From positions 88,669 through 152,668 of the forward strand of contig NZ_LMJT01000002.1 in NCBI RefSeq assembly GCF_001429395.1: DNA of 64,000 nt, given 5' to 3'. The translations under genes were made by a program, and so were the position numbers. Shown piece by piece: positions 17,054 through 26,496 of the stretch. This DNA comes from Allobosea sp. Root381 (lineage in GTDB: Bacteria > Pseudomonadota > Alphaproteobacteria > Rhizobiales > Beijerinckiaceae). Position 1 is the stretch's first letter; every line of letters starts with the position of its first letter. The notes beneath the pieces were generated by a model. The model made no database searches and was not told the origin of the DNA. It was given only the letters and a program-made list of their open reading frames with translations.

Positions 17054-17932
17054 ATGGCCGAATTCACCGCCTATCTCATCGCCGGCATCGCCACGGGGGC
17101 GATCTATGCGCTCGCCGCGATCGGCTTCACGCTGGTCTGGCAGACCTCGCAGACGATCAACTTCGCCCAGGGCGAGTTCGTCATGCTGCCGGCGGTGCTG
17201 GTGCTGCTGGCGGTGAAGCTGTTCGGCGCGCCGCTCTGGCTCGGCGCGCTGATCGGGATTTTCGCCTTCATCCTGATATTCGGGGCGGGCTTCAAGCTCG
17301 TCGTGGTCGATCCGATGATCAGGCATGGCGTGCTGCCGCTCGCCATCGCCACCATGGCGCTGTCGATCATCATGAAGGAAGGCGCCAAGGACGGCTTTTC
17401 GGCCGAGGCCCAGAACTTCCCCTCCTTCGTGCCGACATCGACGATCGAGGTCTTCGGCGCCGCGATCTCGCTGCAGCATCTGACGATCATCGCCTGCGCC
17501 TTCGCCGTGATCGGGGCGCTGCAATGGTTCGTCGGCGGAACCCGGCTCGGCCGCCAGATGCAGGCGACGGCACAGAACCCGACGGTCGCGCGCATCCTCG
17601 GCATACCCGTAGAGCGCATGGTCTTGCTGACCTTCGTGATCAATGCGGCGCTCGCCGTGGTCGCCTCGGTGCTGATCTCGCCGATCTATCTGGCGAAGTT
17701 CTCGAATGGCGAGGTGATCGGGCTGTTCGCCTTCATCGCGGCGATCGTCGGCGGCTTCAACCAGGTCCGCGGCGCGCTGGTCGGCGGGCTCGTCGTCGGC
17801 GTGATCGACTCGCTGGCGGCGGCCTACATCTCCAGCTCCTACCGGCTGGCCGTGCCGCTGGTGCTGCTGGTCGTGATCATCCTGCTCAAGCCGGAAGGGC
17901 TGATGGGCCGCAAGGAGGAGCGCCGGGTATGA
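17054..17932 (+). CDS. livH: Branched-chain amino acid-type ABC transporter permease LivH
   Basis: 292-residue inner-membrane permease with about eight hydrophobic segments. Typical LivH features are GAIYALAAIGFTLVW, the QTINFAQGEFVML segment and EGLMGRKEERRV at the end. The ATG at 17054 is chosen because the long open frame upstream only reads through repeat sequence. Its stop overlaps the livM start as ATGA, so translation of the two is coupled. Confidence 0.92.
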   Translation: MAEFTAYLIAGIATGAIYALAAIGFTLVWQTSQTINFAQGEFVMLPAVLVLLAVKLFGAPLWLGALIGIFAFILIFGAGFKLVVVDPMIRHGVLPLAIATMALSIIMKEGAKDGFSAEAQNFPSFVPTSTIEVFGAAISLQHLTIIACAFAVIGALQWFVGGTRLGRQMQATAQNPTVARILGIPVERMVLLTFVINAALAVVASVLISPIYLAKFSNGEVIGLFAFIAAIVGGFNQVRGALVGGLVVGVIDSLAAAYISSSYRLAVPLVLLVVIILLKPEGLMGRKEERRV

Positions 17933-18942
17933 GCGCACCTGCGACCACCAACGACCTGTCGCGGCCGCGCGGCCGCGCCCTCCCCGGCCTGATCGACGGA
18001 ACCCTCGTCACGCTGCTGCTCGGCGCCGCAATCCTGTGGTTTGCCCCCGTCGGCATGGGGCGCTACGGCACCTATGTGCTCTCGCTCTGGCTGGTGATGA
18101 GCATCGCCGTGATGGGGCTCAACCTGACGCTGGGCTATGCCGGGCTGAAGTCGCTGGCGCAGGCCGCCTTCATGGGCCTCGGCGCCTATACGACCGCGCT
18201 GCTGACGACCAAGCTCGGCGTCTCCTGGTATGCCGCCTTCGCGCTGTCGGGCCTGCTGACTTTCGCGGTGGGGATCGTGCTCGGCTTCCCGGCGCTCAGG
18301 GTCAAGGCGCATTACCTCGCCTTCGTCACGCTCGCCTTCTCGACGCTGATCTGGCTGATCCTGCGAAACGAGCAGTGGCTCACCGGCGGCGTCTTCGGCA
18401 TCTCCAACATCAACCGGCCGGACTTCTTCGGCATCAAGCTGTTCGGCGCGCTGGAATTCCATCGCTTCGTCGTGGCGGTGACGCTGATCCTCGCCGTCGC
18501 GCAATGGTGGCTGATCCGTAGTCCCTGGGGCCGGGCCTTCACGGCGCTGCGCGAGAACCCGATCCGCGCCGCGAGCCTGGGCATCGATACGCGTGCGTAT
18601 ACGCTGCTCGCCTTCGCCATCGGCTCGGCCTATGCGGGGTTTGCGGGGGCGCTCTATGCGCCGCTCGTCGAGTTCATCGACCCCTCGCCCTTCTCGCTGT
18701 CGCAGAGCTTCTTCCTGCTGCTGATGGTGGTCGCGGGCGGGGCCGGCTATCTGCTCGGCCCCTTCGTCGGCGCGCTGCTTGGCGTCGTGCTGCCGGAATG
18801 GCTGCGCTTCGCCGGTTCGCTCTACCTGATCATCTTCGCCAGCATCGTGCTGCTGCTGCTGATCGCCTGCCCGCAGGGGGTGAGCGGCCTGCTGGAGCGC
18901 GGCTGGACGAAGCTGACCGGCCGTCGCGGAGGCACGCGATGA
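17929..18942 (+). CDS. livM: Branched-chain amino acid-type ABC transporter permease LivM
   Basis: 337-residue partner permease. The start overlaps the livH stop by four bases, preceded by AAGGAGGAG. Hallmarks are LNLTLGYAGLKSLAQAAFMG, the ALRVKAHYLAFVTLAFS segment and the RSPWGRAFTALRENPIRAAS loop that contacts the ATPase. About ten hydrophobic segments are visible. Its stop in turn overlaps the livG start. Confidence 0.92.
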   Translation: MSAPATTNDLSRPRGRALPGLIDGTLVTLLLGAAILWFAPVGMGRYGTYVLSLWLVMSIAVMGLNLTLGYAGLKSLAQAAFMGLGAYTTALLTTKLGVSWYAAFALSGLLTFAVGIVLGFPALRVKAHYLAFVTLAFSTLIWLILRNEQWLTGGVFGISNINRPDFFGIKLFGALEFHRFVVAVTLILAVAQWWLIRSPWGRAFTALRENPIRAASLGIDTRAYTLLAFAIGSAYAGFAGALYAPLVEFIDPSPFSLSQSFFLLLMVVAGGAGYLLGPFVGALLGVVLPEWLRFAGSLYLIIFASIVLLLLIACPQGVSGLLERGWTKLTGRRGGTR

Positions 18943-19682
18943 GCCAGGTTCTCGAAGTCAGCAATCTCCACAAGGCCTTCGGCGGCATCAAGGCGGTCGA
19001 CGGCGTCTCCTTCTCGGTGAAGGAAGGCGAGATCCTCGGGATCATCGGGCCGAATGGCTGCGGCAAGTCGACCCTGTTCAACTGCATCCTCGGCCAGTTG
19101 GAGCCGACCGAGGGCGCGGTGAAGCTCGACGGGCGCGACATCACCAATATGCGTCCCTCGGCGCTGAACCGGCTCGGAGTCAGCCGCACCTTCCAGCTGC
19201 TGCAGGTCTTCCCCGAGCTCTCGGTCCGCGAGAACCTGATCCTCGCCGGCCAGGAGCATCAGGGTTCGATGCTGTCGCGGCTGTTCGGCGCACGCGACGC
19301 CGGGCTGACGGACAAGGCCGAGCAGATGATCGGCTTCTTCAAGCTCGGCCATCTGGCGGATGCCAAGGCCGGCGGGCTCTCCTATGGCCAGCAGAAGCTG
19401 CTCGACGCGGCCATGGCCTTCATGGCGGGCCCGCGCCTCGTCCTGCTCGACGAGCCGGCCGGCGGCGTCAACCTGACCATGCTGGGCGACCTGAAGGAGC
19501 GCCTGCGCGCGATCAACGCCGAACAGGGCGCGACCTTCGTCGTGATCGAGCACAACATGGATTTCGTGATGAGCCTGTGTTCGCGGGTGATCGTGCTGGC
19601 CGAGGGCAAGGTTCTGGCGGAAGGCACGCCGGCCGAGGTCAGGGCCAACCCGGCCGTGATCGAGGCCTATCTGGGGCATTGA
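18939..19682 (+). CDS. livG: Branched-chain amino acid-type ABC transporter ATPase LivG
   Basis: 247-residue cytoplasmic ATPase. Walker A is GPNGCGKST, the signature is LSYGQQKLLD, Walker B is RLVLLDEPAGG and the switch His is in VIEHNMDFV. The LSYGQQ signature and the PAGGVN D-loop are typical of LivG. The ATG overlaps the livM stop (ATGA). Confidence 0.94.
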   Translation: MSQVLEVSNLHKAFGGIKAVDGVSFSVKEGEILGIIGPNGCGKSTLFNCILGQLEPTEGAVKLDGRDITNMRPSALNRLGVSRTFQLLQVFPELSVRENLILAGQEHQGSMLSRLFGARDAGLTDKAEQMIGFFKLGHLADAKAGGLSYGQQKLLDAAMAFMAGPRLVLLDEPAGGVNLTMLGDLKERLRAINAEQGATFVVIEHNMDFVMSLCSRVIVLAEGKVLAEGTPAEVRANPAVIEAYLGH

Positions 19683-19692
19683 GGGGCATGCG

Positions 19693-20430
19693 ATGACCAC
19701 TCCCATCCTCGAACTCGACGGCGTGGTCGGCGGCTATGGCGCCATGACCATCCTGAACGGCACGACCTTCAAGGTGCCGCGCGGCGCCATCACCACGGTG
19801 ATCGGCCCCAACGGCGCCGGCAAGTCGACCGTGTTCAAGGCGATCTTCGGCTTGCTCAAGGTGCGTGAGGGCCAGATCAGGCTCGAAGGCGCCGACATCA
19901 CCAACCGGAGCCAGCGCAAGCTGCTGGAGGCCGGAATCTGCTACGTGCCGCAGGGCCGCAACATCTTCCCCGAGCTCTCGGTGCGCCACAATATCGAGCT
20001 GGGAGCCGTCGCGGCGGGCTCGCACATCACCGACATGCCGAAGCGCATCGAGGCGGCGCTCGACCGCTTCCCGGCCCTGCGCGCCAAGGCCAACGCCCAG
20101 GCCTCCACCCTGTCGGGCGGGCAGCAGAAGCAGCTCGAGATCGTGCGCGGGCTCTTGCTCGACCCCAAGCTCGTACTGATCGACGAGCCCTCGATCGGGC
20201 TCTCGCCGATGCTGGTGCAGGAGACCTTCGCGATCCTGATGGAGCTGCGCGCCAGGGGCGTGACCATCCTGATGATCGAGCAGAACGCTCGCTCGGCCCT
20301 GGAGATTTCCGACGAAGGGCTCGTGCTCGAACTGGGGCAGACCCGGATGCAGGGGCCGGCGGCCGAGATCCTGGCCGATCCGCGCGTCGCCCAGCTCTTC
20401 CTCGGCGGCGCGATGACGGAGGCGGCGTGA
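19693..20430 (+). CDS. livF: Branched-chain amino acid-type ABC transporter ATPase LivF
   Basis: 245-residue second ATPase. Walker A is GPNGAGKST, the signature LSGGQQKQLE, Walker B LVLIDEPSIGLSP and the switch His position is replaced by Gln (MIEQNARSAL), as is normal in LivF. The CYVPQGRNIFPELSV Q-loop region is also typical. It ends the operon ten bases after livG; a palindromic repeat follows. Confidence 0.94.
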   Translation: MTTPILELDGVVGGYGAMTILNGTTFKVPRGAITTVIGPNGAGKSTVFKAIFGLLKVREGQIRLEGADITNRSQRKLLEAGICYVPQGRNIFPELSVRHNIELGAVAAGSHITDMPKRIEAALDRFPALRAKANAQASTLSGGQQKQLEIVRGLLLDPKLVLIDEPSIGLSPMLVQETFAILMELRARGVTILMIEQNARSALEISDEGLVLELGQTRMQGPAAEILADPRVAQLFLGGAMTEAA

Positions 20431-20443
20431 CGGTTTGGCCCGC

Positions 20444-20538
20444 CCGTCATGCTCGGCCTCGTGCCAAGCATCGACGTCTTGAACACGACGCTCGACCAGC
20501 GAAGGCGTGGATGGTCGGGCCAAGCCCGGCCATGACGG
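20444..20538. repeat. Palindromic repeat of the GTCATGCTCGG / GGCCATGACGG type
   Basis: The left end is CCGTCATGCTCGGCCTCGTG and the right end is GGGCCAAGCCCGGCCATGACGG, so the outer arms are inverted around a centre of about 45 bases. This matches the widespread Rhizobiales intergenic repeat with CGTCATGGCCGGGC ends. It follows livF and may end or attenuate that transcript. Confidence 0.8.
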
Positions 20539-20572
20539 ACAGCCGGCGGCAGCAATCAGTGAGGACTACCCG

Positions 20573-21616
20573 ATGACCGCTCCCCTCAAGATCGCCCTCG
20601 TCGGCGCCGGCCTGATCGGCCGCGTGCATCTGGAGCGGCTCGATGCCTCGCAGGATTGCGACTGCGCCGCGATCTGCGACCCGACGGATGCCGCAAAGGC
20701 GCTCGCCGCCGAGCGCGACCTGCCCTGGTTCGCCTCGATCGGCGAGATGCTGGCGGCAATGAAGCCGGACGGCGCGATCATCGCTACGCCAAACGCACTG
20801 CATGTGCCGGGAGCGATCCAATGCCTCGAAGCCGGCATCCCGGTGCTGATCGAGAAACCACTGGCCGAGAGCGTCGCGGCGGCGCAGCGCCTGGTCGAGG
20901 CGCAGGCGCGCACCGGGATCCCCGTGCTCGGCGGCCATCACCGCCGCCACAACCCGATCGTCAAGGCGGCGCGGAAGGTCGTGCAGGAGGGCCGGCTGGG
21001 GCGCCTCGTCGCCGTCAACTCGCTGTTCCTGATCCGCAAGCCGGACGACTATTTCGACGTCGCCTGGCGGCGCGAGGCCGGCGGGGGGCCGGTGCTGATC
21101 AACCTGATCCACGACATCGACAATCTCCGCTTCATCTGCGGCGAGATCGAGAGCGTGCAGGCGATGACCTCGAACGCGACACGCGGCTTCGCCGTCGAGG
21201 ACACCGCCGCGCTGATCTTCCGCTTCGCCAATGGCGCGCTCGGCACGGCCACCGTCTCGGACACGACGCCGACACCCTGGAGCTGGGAGCTCTCCTCCGG
21301 CGAGAACAAGGCCTATCCGCAGCGCGACGGCCATTGCTACCTGATCGCCGGCAGCGAGGGCTCGCTCTCCCTGCCCGCGCTCGAACGCTGGCATTACGAG
21401 GGCCGGCAAGGCTGGTGGGAGCCGCTGCTGCGGGAGAGCCTCGCCATCGAACCGCTCGAACCGCTGGCCGAGCAGATCCGCCATTTCTGCGCCGTGATCC
21501 GCGGCACGGAGGCCCCGATCACCGATGCGGCGGACGCGGCGCGCACGCTCGCGGTGGTCGAGGCGGTGGGCGAAGCGGCACGGCTGGGCCGGCCGGTTGG
21601 CGTTACGACCGGCTGA
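20573..21616 (+). CDS. Gfo/Idh/MocA-family oxidoreductase
   Basis: 347-residue NAD(P)-dependent dehydrogenase. The Rossmann motif VGAGLIGRVH is at residues 9-18. The catalytic-lysine motif is EKPLAESV, and a C-terminal alpha/beta domain carries NLIHDIDNLRFI. The ATG at 20573 is preferred; the frame upstream runs through the repeat. Family members oxidise sugars, inositols or their derivatives. The His of LIHDIDN fits inositol-dehydrogenase-like members, but the substrate is unknown. It may be transcribed on its own, as the repeat separates it from livF. Confidence 0.87.
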   Translation: MTAPLKIALVGAGLIGRVHLERLDASQDCDCAAICDPTDAAKALAAERDLPWFASIGEMLAAMKPDGAIIATPNALHVPGAIQCLEAGIPVLIEKPLAESVAAAQRLVEAQARTGIPVLGGHHRRHNPIVKAARKVVQEGRLGRLVAVNSLFLIRKPDDYFDVAWRREAGGGPVLINLIHDIDNLRFICGEIESVQAMTSNATRGFAVEDTAALIFRFANGALGTATVSDTTPTPWSWELSSGENKAYPQRDGHCYLIAGSEGSLSLPALERWHYEGRQGWWEPLLRESLAIEPLEPLAEQIRHFCAVIRGTEAPITDAADAARTLAVVEAVGEAARLGRPVGVTTG

Positions 21617-21640
21617 TCAGCTCGACCGCCCGCGGCGGAT

Positions 21641-22804
21641 CTAGGGTGCGCGCTGGGGCGGCTTCTGCTCGGTCGCGCAGGCCTGCGCCGCCTTGTGCGC
21701 CTTGACGATACGCTCCTCGAAGGCCCTCAACAGGTCCTTGTCGAGCTTGCCGCCCATCTGCACGAGAATGTCGAAGGCGGCTTCGGGCGCCATCGGGGCC
21801 TTGTAGCTGCGCCGCTCGATCAGGGCGGCATAGATGTCGCAGATCGTGATGATCCGCACGATGTCGGGGATCTCGGCGCCGCTCAGCCCGTCGGGATAGC
21901 CCGTGCCGTCGAGATATTCGTGGTGGGAGCGGACGGCGGTGAGCACCACCGGCGCGAACCCGCCCTGGGCCAGAAGCATGGCGTGGCCGATCTCGGGATG
22001 GGTCCGCACCATCGCCTGTTCGGCCTCGTCGAGCGGGCCGGGCTTGTGCAGCACCTCCAGGGGAATCCGGGCCTTGCCGATATCGTGCAGCACCGCGGCG
22101 CGCGTCACCAGCTCGCGGTCCGCCGCCGAGAAGCCGAGCCTGTGCGCGAAGCTCGCGGCGAGGCCTGCGACCAGCATGCAGTGCTGGTAGGTGAGATCGT
22201 CGTAGTTCCAGACGATCTGGAGCAGATCACCGAGATTGCCCGCCCCGGCCACCTCGTCGATCGACCGGACCGAGGCATCGACCGCTCCCCGCGTGACGGG
22301 CTTCCCCGCCGATGCAGCGCCCAGCATGTCAGCGAGAGACGCGGCCGCGACCGTAAGCTGGCTGCGGGTGAAGGCGGCCGCATCGCTGGCGGCCTCGCCA
22401 CCCTCGCCTTCCTGCAGCAGCCGGGTGATCGTCTTCGCGAGCAGCGACGGCGGGACGTCGGCCGGCAAGACCTCGGTCGCGCCGACGGCCTGGGCCTGGA
22501 TGGCGGAGCGCAGGGTGGTGTCCCGCAGCAGGCAGAGAAAGGGCGTGCCGCGCGGCCGGTGGCGGGCGAGAGCCGCCCGAATGGTTTCGACCGCCTGCCC
22601 GTTCCCGATGTCGGCGTCGCTCACGACGATCCTGGGCCTTGTTGCGCTTCCGTCTCCGCTCCCCTGCCCGCCAAGCCGGACGACGGCGCAGGGACCCAAC
22701 AGCGTCAGGCCCCGCGCAATGTCCCGGCTTTGGTCCGAGCGATCGGTGATAAGAAGCATTCCAACACGTGTCCGCGGCACGCCATCATCGCATGAAGGCG
22801 CCAT
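21641..22804 (-). CDS. HD-GYP-domain protein with receiver-like N-terminus
   Basis: About 387 residues. The N-terminal 120 residues look like a degenerate response-regulator receiver (MLLITDRSDQS, VVSDADIGNG, AVGATEVLPAD). The C-terminal half is an HD-GYP phosphodiesterase: VLHDIGKARIP, the RTHPEIGHAML helix, SHHEYLDGTGYPDGL and ITICDIYAAL. These keep the HD metal ligands and the GYP motif, so c-di-GMP hydrolysis is plausible. The start is uncertain: TTG 22816, ATG 22804 and ATG 22759 are in frame and none has a strong ribosome binding site. Confidence 0.87.
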   Translation of the reverse strand: MAPSCDDGVPRTRVGMLLITDRSDQSRDIARGLTLLGPCAVVRLGGQGSGDGSATRPRIVVSDADIGNGQAVETIRAALARHRPRGTPFLCLLRDTTLRSAIQAQAVGATEVLPADVPPSLLAKTITRLLQEGEGGEAASDAAAFTRSQLTVAAASLADMLGAASAGKPVTRGAVDASVRSIDEVAGAGNLGDLLQIVWNYDDLTYQHCMLVAGLAASFAHRLGFSAADRELVTRAAVLHDIGKARIPLEVLHKPGPLDEAEQAMVRTHPEIGHAMLLAQGGFAPVVLTAVRSHHEYLDGTGYPDGLSGAEIPDIVRIITICDIYAALIERRSYKAPMAPEAAFDILVQMGGKLDKDLLRAFEERIVKAHKAAQACATEQKPPQRAP

Positions 22805-22877
22805 GGGGCACAGCAATTATGAATGAAATACCTATCGCGGCGCAGCAAAGCGACCAAATGGAACTATTCGGCAGCGA

Positions 22878-23615
22878 TCACGGAGCGATCTCGACTACGA
22901 CGTTGACGCTGGTGCCGTAGTTGTTCTCGCCGCGCTCGACCGGCACATAGCTGTCGGCAGCGGCCGCCCGCATCACCTTACCGAGCGGCATCGGGCCAGA
23001 GCGCGTCGGCCGCTCCTCGATGGCGAGGATGCGCCCGAGCTTGACACCCGCAGCCTCGGCCAGCGTGCGCGCCCGCTCCAGCGCGTCGGCCACGGCACGC
23101 TTGCGCGCCTCGGCAAGGCCAGGCTTGAGATCGTCGTTGACGAAGGTGATGTCGCCGCCCTGGTTGACGCCGAGGCTCACCGTCTTGTCGAGGATGGCGC
23201 CGACGGTGGAGAGATCCCGGATGCGCACCGTCAGGGAATTGCTGGCCGCGTAGCCGCTGATCTTCGGCGCCTGGGGCTTCGCCTGCGGGCCGGGCTGGGT
23301 ATAGCGCGGCTGAATGTTCAGGCCCGAGGTCTGCAGGTCGCGCTCGGCAATGCCGGCTTCCTTAAGTGCCGCCAGCACCTGCTTCATCGCAGCGCTGCCG
23401 ACGCTCACCGCCTCGCGCGCCGTCTCGGCCTCGCGCAGCACCGAGAGATTGAGGATCGCCATGTCCGGGGCGAGGCTGACCTCACCCTCCCCGGTGACGC
23501 TGATGCGCGGCGTCGGCTCGGCCCGGCCCTGCTGCGCCATGGCGGGGACCGACAGCGCCGCAGCGGCGCAGATGAGCGCCGATCCGAGGAACATGGGGGT
23601 TAGGCTTTTCGACAT
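22878..23615 (-). CDS. Periplasmic SIMPL (DUF541) domain protein
   Basis: 245 residues. The ATG at 23615 (MSKSLTPMFLGSALIC) has AGGAT upstream, and the signal peptide ends near VPAMA. The mature part has the SIMPL pattern: RISVTGEGEVSLAPDMA, VLAALKEAGIAERDLQTSGL and a VNVVVEIAP tail. SIMPL proteins resemble oligomeric periplasmic proteins such as YggE, linked to oxidative stress defence. Their biochemical role is not settled. Confidence 0.88.
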   Translation of the reverse strand: MSKSLTPMFLGSALICAAAALSVPAMAQQGRAEPTPRISVTGEGEVSLAPDMAILNLSVLREAETAREAVSVGSAAMKQVLAALKEAGIAERDLQTSGLNIQPRYTQPGPQAKPQAPKISGYAASNSLTVRIRDLSTVGAILDKTVSLGVNQGGDITFVNDDLKPGLAEARKRAVADALERARTLAEAAGVKLGRILAIEERPTRSGPMPLGKVMRAAAADSYVPVERGENNYGTSVNVVVEIAP

Positions 23616-23742
23616 CGAACGATCCTGTTGCTCTCGGCCTTTAGAGGCGAAGCGAGACAAGCAGGGCCATCATGTCGAAATTATTGCCGGGCGACGGCCT
23701 CTAGCCTCGCCCGGCCCTGCGGTGAAGCGCCGCGCCATCGCG

Positions 23743-25428
23743 TCATTCCTCGACCAGCCGCCTCGCGATGACCTGCGCCTGGATCTCGGCTGCCCCCTCG
23801 AAGATGTTCAGGATGCGGGCGTCGCAGAGCACGCGGCTGATGGCATATTCCAGCGCAAAGCCATTGCCGCCATGGATTTGCAGGGCGTTGTCGGCGGCGG
23901 CCCAGGCGACGCGGGCGCCGAGCAGCTTGGCCATGCCAGCCTCGAGATCGCAGCGGCGCCCGGCATCCTTTTCGCGCGCAGCGAAATAGGTGAGCTGGCG
24001 GGCGATCAGGATCTCGGCCGCCATCATCGCGAGCTTGTCGGCGACGCGCGGGAAGGCGATCAGCTTCTTGCCGAACTGGACGCGCTCCTTGGCGTAGCGC
24101 AGGCCGAGGTCGAAGGCCGATTGCGCGACGCCGACGGCGCGCGCCGCAGTCTGGATGCGGGCCGCCTCGAAGGTTTGCATCAGCTGCTTGAAGCCCTGCC
24201 CCTCGACGCCGCCGAGCAGGTTTTCGGCCTTGACCGCGAAGCTGTCGAAAGCGAGCTCGTATTCCTTCATGCCGCGATAGCCGAGCACCTCGATCTCGCC
24301 GCCGGTAAGGCCCTCGACCGGAAAGGGATCGGCATCGGTTCCGCGCGGCTTCTCGGCGATCAGCATCGAGAGCCCGCGATAGCCGGCGGCGTCCGGGTCG
24401 GTGCGAACCAGGAGCGTCATGATGTCGGCGCGGACGGGATGGGTGATCCAGGTCTTGTTGCCGGAAACCTTCCAGACAGCGGCATCCCCCTCGCCTTCCC
24501 TGACGGCGCGGGTGCGCAGGCTGGCGAGGTCCGAGCCGGTGTTGGGCTCGGTGAAGACCGCGGTGGGCAGGATCTCGCCCGAGGCGATCTTCGGCAGCCA
24601 TTTCGCCTGCTGCTCCGGCGTGCCGCCGCAGAGGATCAGCTCGGCCGCGATCTCGGAGCGCGTGCCGAGCGAGCCGACGCCGATATAGCCGCGCGACAGC
24701 TCCTCCGAGACGACGCACATCGAGACCTTGGACAGGCCCATGCCGCCGAACTCCTCGGGGATGGTCAGGCCGAAGACGCCGAGTTCGGCCATCTTCTCGA
24801 CCACCGCGATCGGGATGTAGTCGTTCTTCAGGTGCCACTCATGCGCGTGGGGAGCGACCTCGGCCGCGCAGAAGCGGCGCATCTCGGAGCGGATCGCTTC
24901 AAGGGTCTCGTCGAGACCGGGATCACCGACGCCGGCGGCGCCGTCATCCTGGCTGAACAGCGAAACCAGGCGGGCGCGGTTCTCCGGCGTGTTGCCATCC
25001 GCGATCAGCGCATCAGCGGCCGGCGTCCGCGCCGCGGCGATGGCCTTCGCCGGCAGGCCGAGCGCCGCCAGCCGGACGATTTCGCCCTGGCTCATCGGAA
25101 TGCCGCCGAGAATCTGCGCGGCATATTCGCCTGCGCCGATCCTGATCGCGTAATCCTCGACCGCACCGTAACGGTCCTCCGCCGCGAGGCGCTCGCCATA
25201 GGCCTTGAGCTCGCGCAGCGCCATGACATAGGTCGCGAGCCAGGACAGGCCGTGGGCGGCGTGCTGCTCGGCCTCAAGCAGCGCAGCCGAAATCCTGCCG
25301 TCGGCCGTAACCTTGGCGCGGACCGCAGCGATCGCCTCCTGCAGCAGAGTCTCGAAGCCGGGCAGCGCCGCCGCGATCAGATCAATGGCATTGGCGGGGG
25401 CATGCGAGGCGGCGGCGTTGGCGCTCAT
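23743..25428 (-). CDS. mcd: (2S)-methylsuccinyl-CoA dehydrogenase
   Basis: 561-residue flavin acyl-CoA dehydrogenase that oxidises methylsuccinyl-CoA to mesaconyl-CoA in the ethylmalonyl-CoA pathway. An N-terminal extension of about 150 residues with HGLSWLATYVMALREL and GGIPMSQGE distinguishes Mcd from ordinary enzymes of about 390 residues. The dehydrogenase core follows, with FTEPNTGSDLASLRTRA, RVQFGKKLIAFPRVADKLA and the QIHGGNGFALEY signature. The catalytic Glu is expected in NIFEGAAEIQ. GGGAGAG precedes the ATG at 25428; the open frame continues far upstream but overlaps the next gene. The ccr gene, one step earlier in the pathway, lies 2 kb away on the same strand. Confidence 0.9.
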   Translation of the reverse strand: MSANAAASHAPANAIDLIAAALPGFETLLQEAIAAVRAKVTADGRISAALLEAEQHAAHGLSWLATYVMALRELKAYGERLAAEDRYGAVEDYAIRIGAGEYAAQILGGIPMSQGEIVRLAALGLPAKAIAAARTPAADALIADGNTPENRARLVSLFSQDDGAAGVGDPGLDETLEAIRSEMRRFCAAEVAPHAHEWHLKNDYIPIAVVEKMAELGVFGLTIPEEFGGMGLSKVSMCVVSEELSRGYIGVGSLGTRSEIAAELILCGGTPEQQAKWLPKIASGEILPTAVFTEPNTGSDLASLRTRAVREGEGDAAVWKVSGNKTWITHPVRADIMTLLVRTDPDAAGYRGLSMLIAEKPRGTDADPFPVEGLTGGEIEVLGYRGMKEYELAFDSFAVKAENLLGGVEGQGFKQLMQTFEAARIQTAARAVGVAQSAFDLGLRYAKERVQFGKKLIAFPRVADKLAMMAAEILIARQLTYFAAREKDAGRRCDLEAGMAKLLGARVAWAAADNALQIHGGNGFALEYAISRVLCDARILNIFEGAAEIQAQVIARRLVEE

Positions 25429-25508
25429 GAAAATCTCTCCCTTGCTGCGACGCAGCATAGGCTGAAGGGCGGAGAGACGAAAACCCGGCTTTCGACGGAG
25501 TTCGCGCG

Positions 25509-26393
25509 CTACTTCCGGCTGGCCAGAGCGACGCCGGCGACGGTCAGCGCCATGCCGGCGATCTGGATCGGCGACAGGGTCTCGCCGAAGAGGAACCAGG
25601 CCTCGAGCGCCACCAGCGCCGGCACGAGATAGAGGAAGGTCGCGATGCGCGAGACCTCGCCCCGGCGCAGCATCAGCAGATAAAGCCCGATGCCGCCCAG
25701 CGAGAGCGCCAGCACCGACCAGGCCAGCACGAGTGCCATGGTCAGGTTCCACTCGATGCGCATCGGCTCGAGCATGAAGGCGAGCGGGACCGTGAACAGG
25801 AAGGCGGCGAGGTACTGGACGGTGGTGACGGTCCGCAGGTCGCCCGAGACGATGCGGGCCTTCTGGTAGAAGGAACCGGCGGTGACGGCGAACATGCCGA
25901 CGACATTGATCGCTACCGGCAGCAGGATGCCCCAGAGCGCCACGGGGTCGACACCGACCAGCTTGGGTTCGAGCACCAGCCCGATGCCGAGGAAACCACA
26001 GAGGATGCCGGCCCAGCGGATCGGCGAGATGCGCTCGCCGACGAGGGCCGGCGCCAGCATGGCGGTGAGGATCGGCTGCAAGCCCGCGATCAGCCCGGAG
26101 ATGCCGGCCGGCAGGCCGTGACGCACTGCCCACCAGACACCGCAGAGATAGATGCCGTGGAGCAGGATGCCGGCGACGATGCAGTCGAGCCAGGCGCGTG
26201 GCGTCGCCGGCCAGGGCGCCTTCACGGCAACGGAGAACGCGGCGAGCAGCAGGCCCGCGCTTGCGAAGCGGACGCTGAGGAATGTCAGCGGATCCGCGTA
26301 CTGTGCCGAATAGCCCGCGACGATCCAGCCCGACGACCAGAGGAAGGTGAAGATCAGCGGGATGGCGCGCAGGAACAGGGGTGAGGACAGCAT
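25509..26393 (-). CDS. EamA/DMT-superfamily transporter
   Basis: 294 residues with about ten membrane segments and two EamA repeats. Typical motifs are FLWSSGWIVAGY near the start, ISGLIAGLQPILTAMLAP in the first half and LYLVPALVALEAWFLFGE in the second. The ATG at 26393 fits the usual family N-terminus, though no good ribosome binding site is visible; a start at 26450 would add 19 residues. Members export amino acids or metabolites; the substrate is unknown. It sits between gst and mcd on the same strand. Confidence 0.87.
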   Translation of the reverse strand: MLSSPLFLRAIPLIFTFLWSSGWIVAGYSAQYADPLTFLSVRFASAGLLLAAFSVAVKAPWPATPRAWLDCIVAGILLHGIYLCGVWWAVRHGLPAGISGLIAGLQPILTAMLAPALVGERISPIRWAGILCGFLGIGLVLEPKLVGVDPVALWGILLPVAINVVGMFAVTAGSFYQKARIVSGDLRTVTTVQYLAAFLFTVPLAFMLEPMRIEWNLTMALVLAWSVLALSLGGIGLYLLMLRRGEVSRIATFLYLVPALVALEAWFLFGETLSPIQIAGMALTVAGVALASRK

Positions 26394-26496
26394 GGAAACG
26401 GCTTTCGGGGCCAGATTGCTTAGGCCCGAGGGAGCCGGATGTCGCCCCACGCCGACGCCGCGGCGTCATGCTTGCGCCGGGTCAAACGCTCGCAAT

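Noticed and set aside
25429..26469. N-terminal 347 residues of a 908-residue frame ahead of mcd
   Set aside because: The extra part overlaps the DMT transporter in another frame and has no homology. The ATG at 25428 has a good ribosome binding site and starts a typical Mcd.
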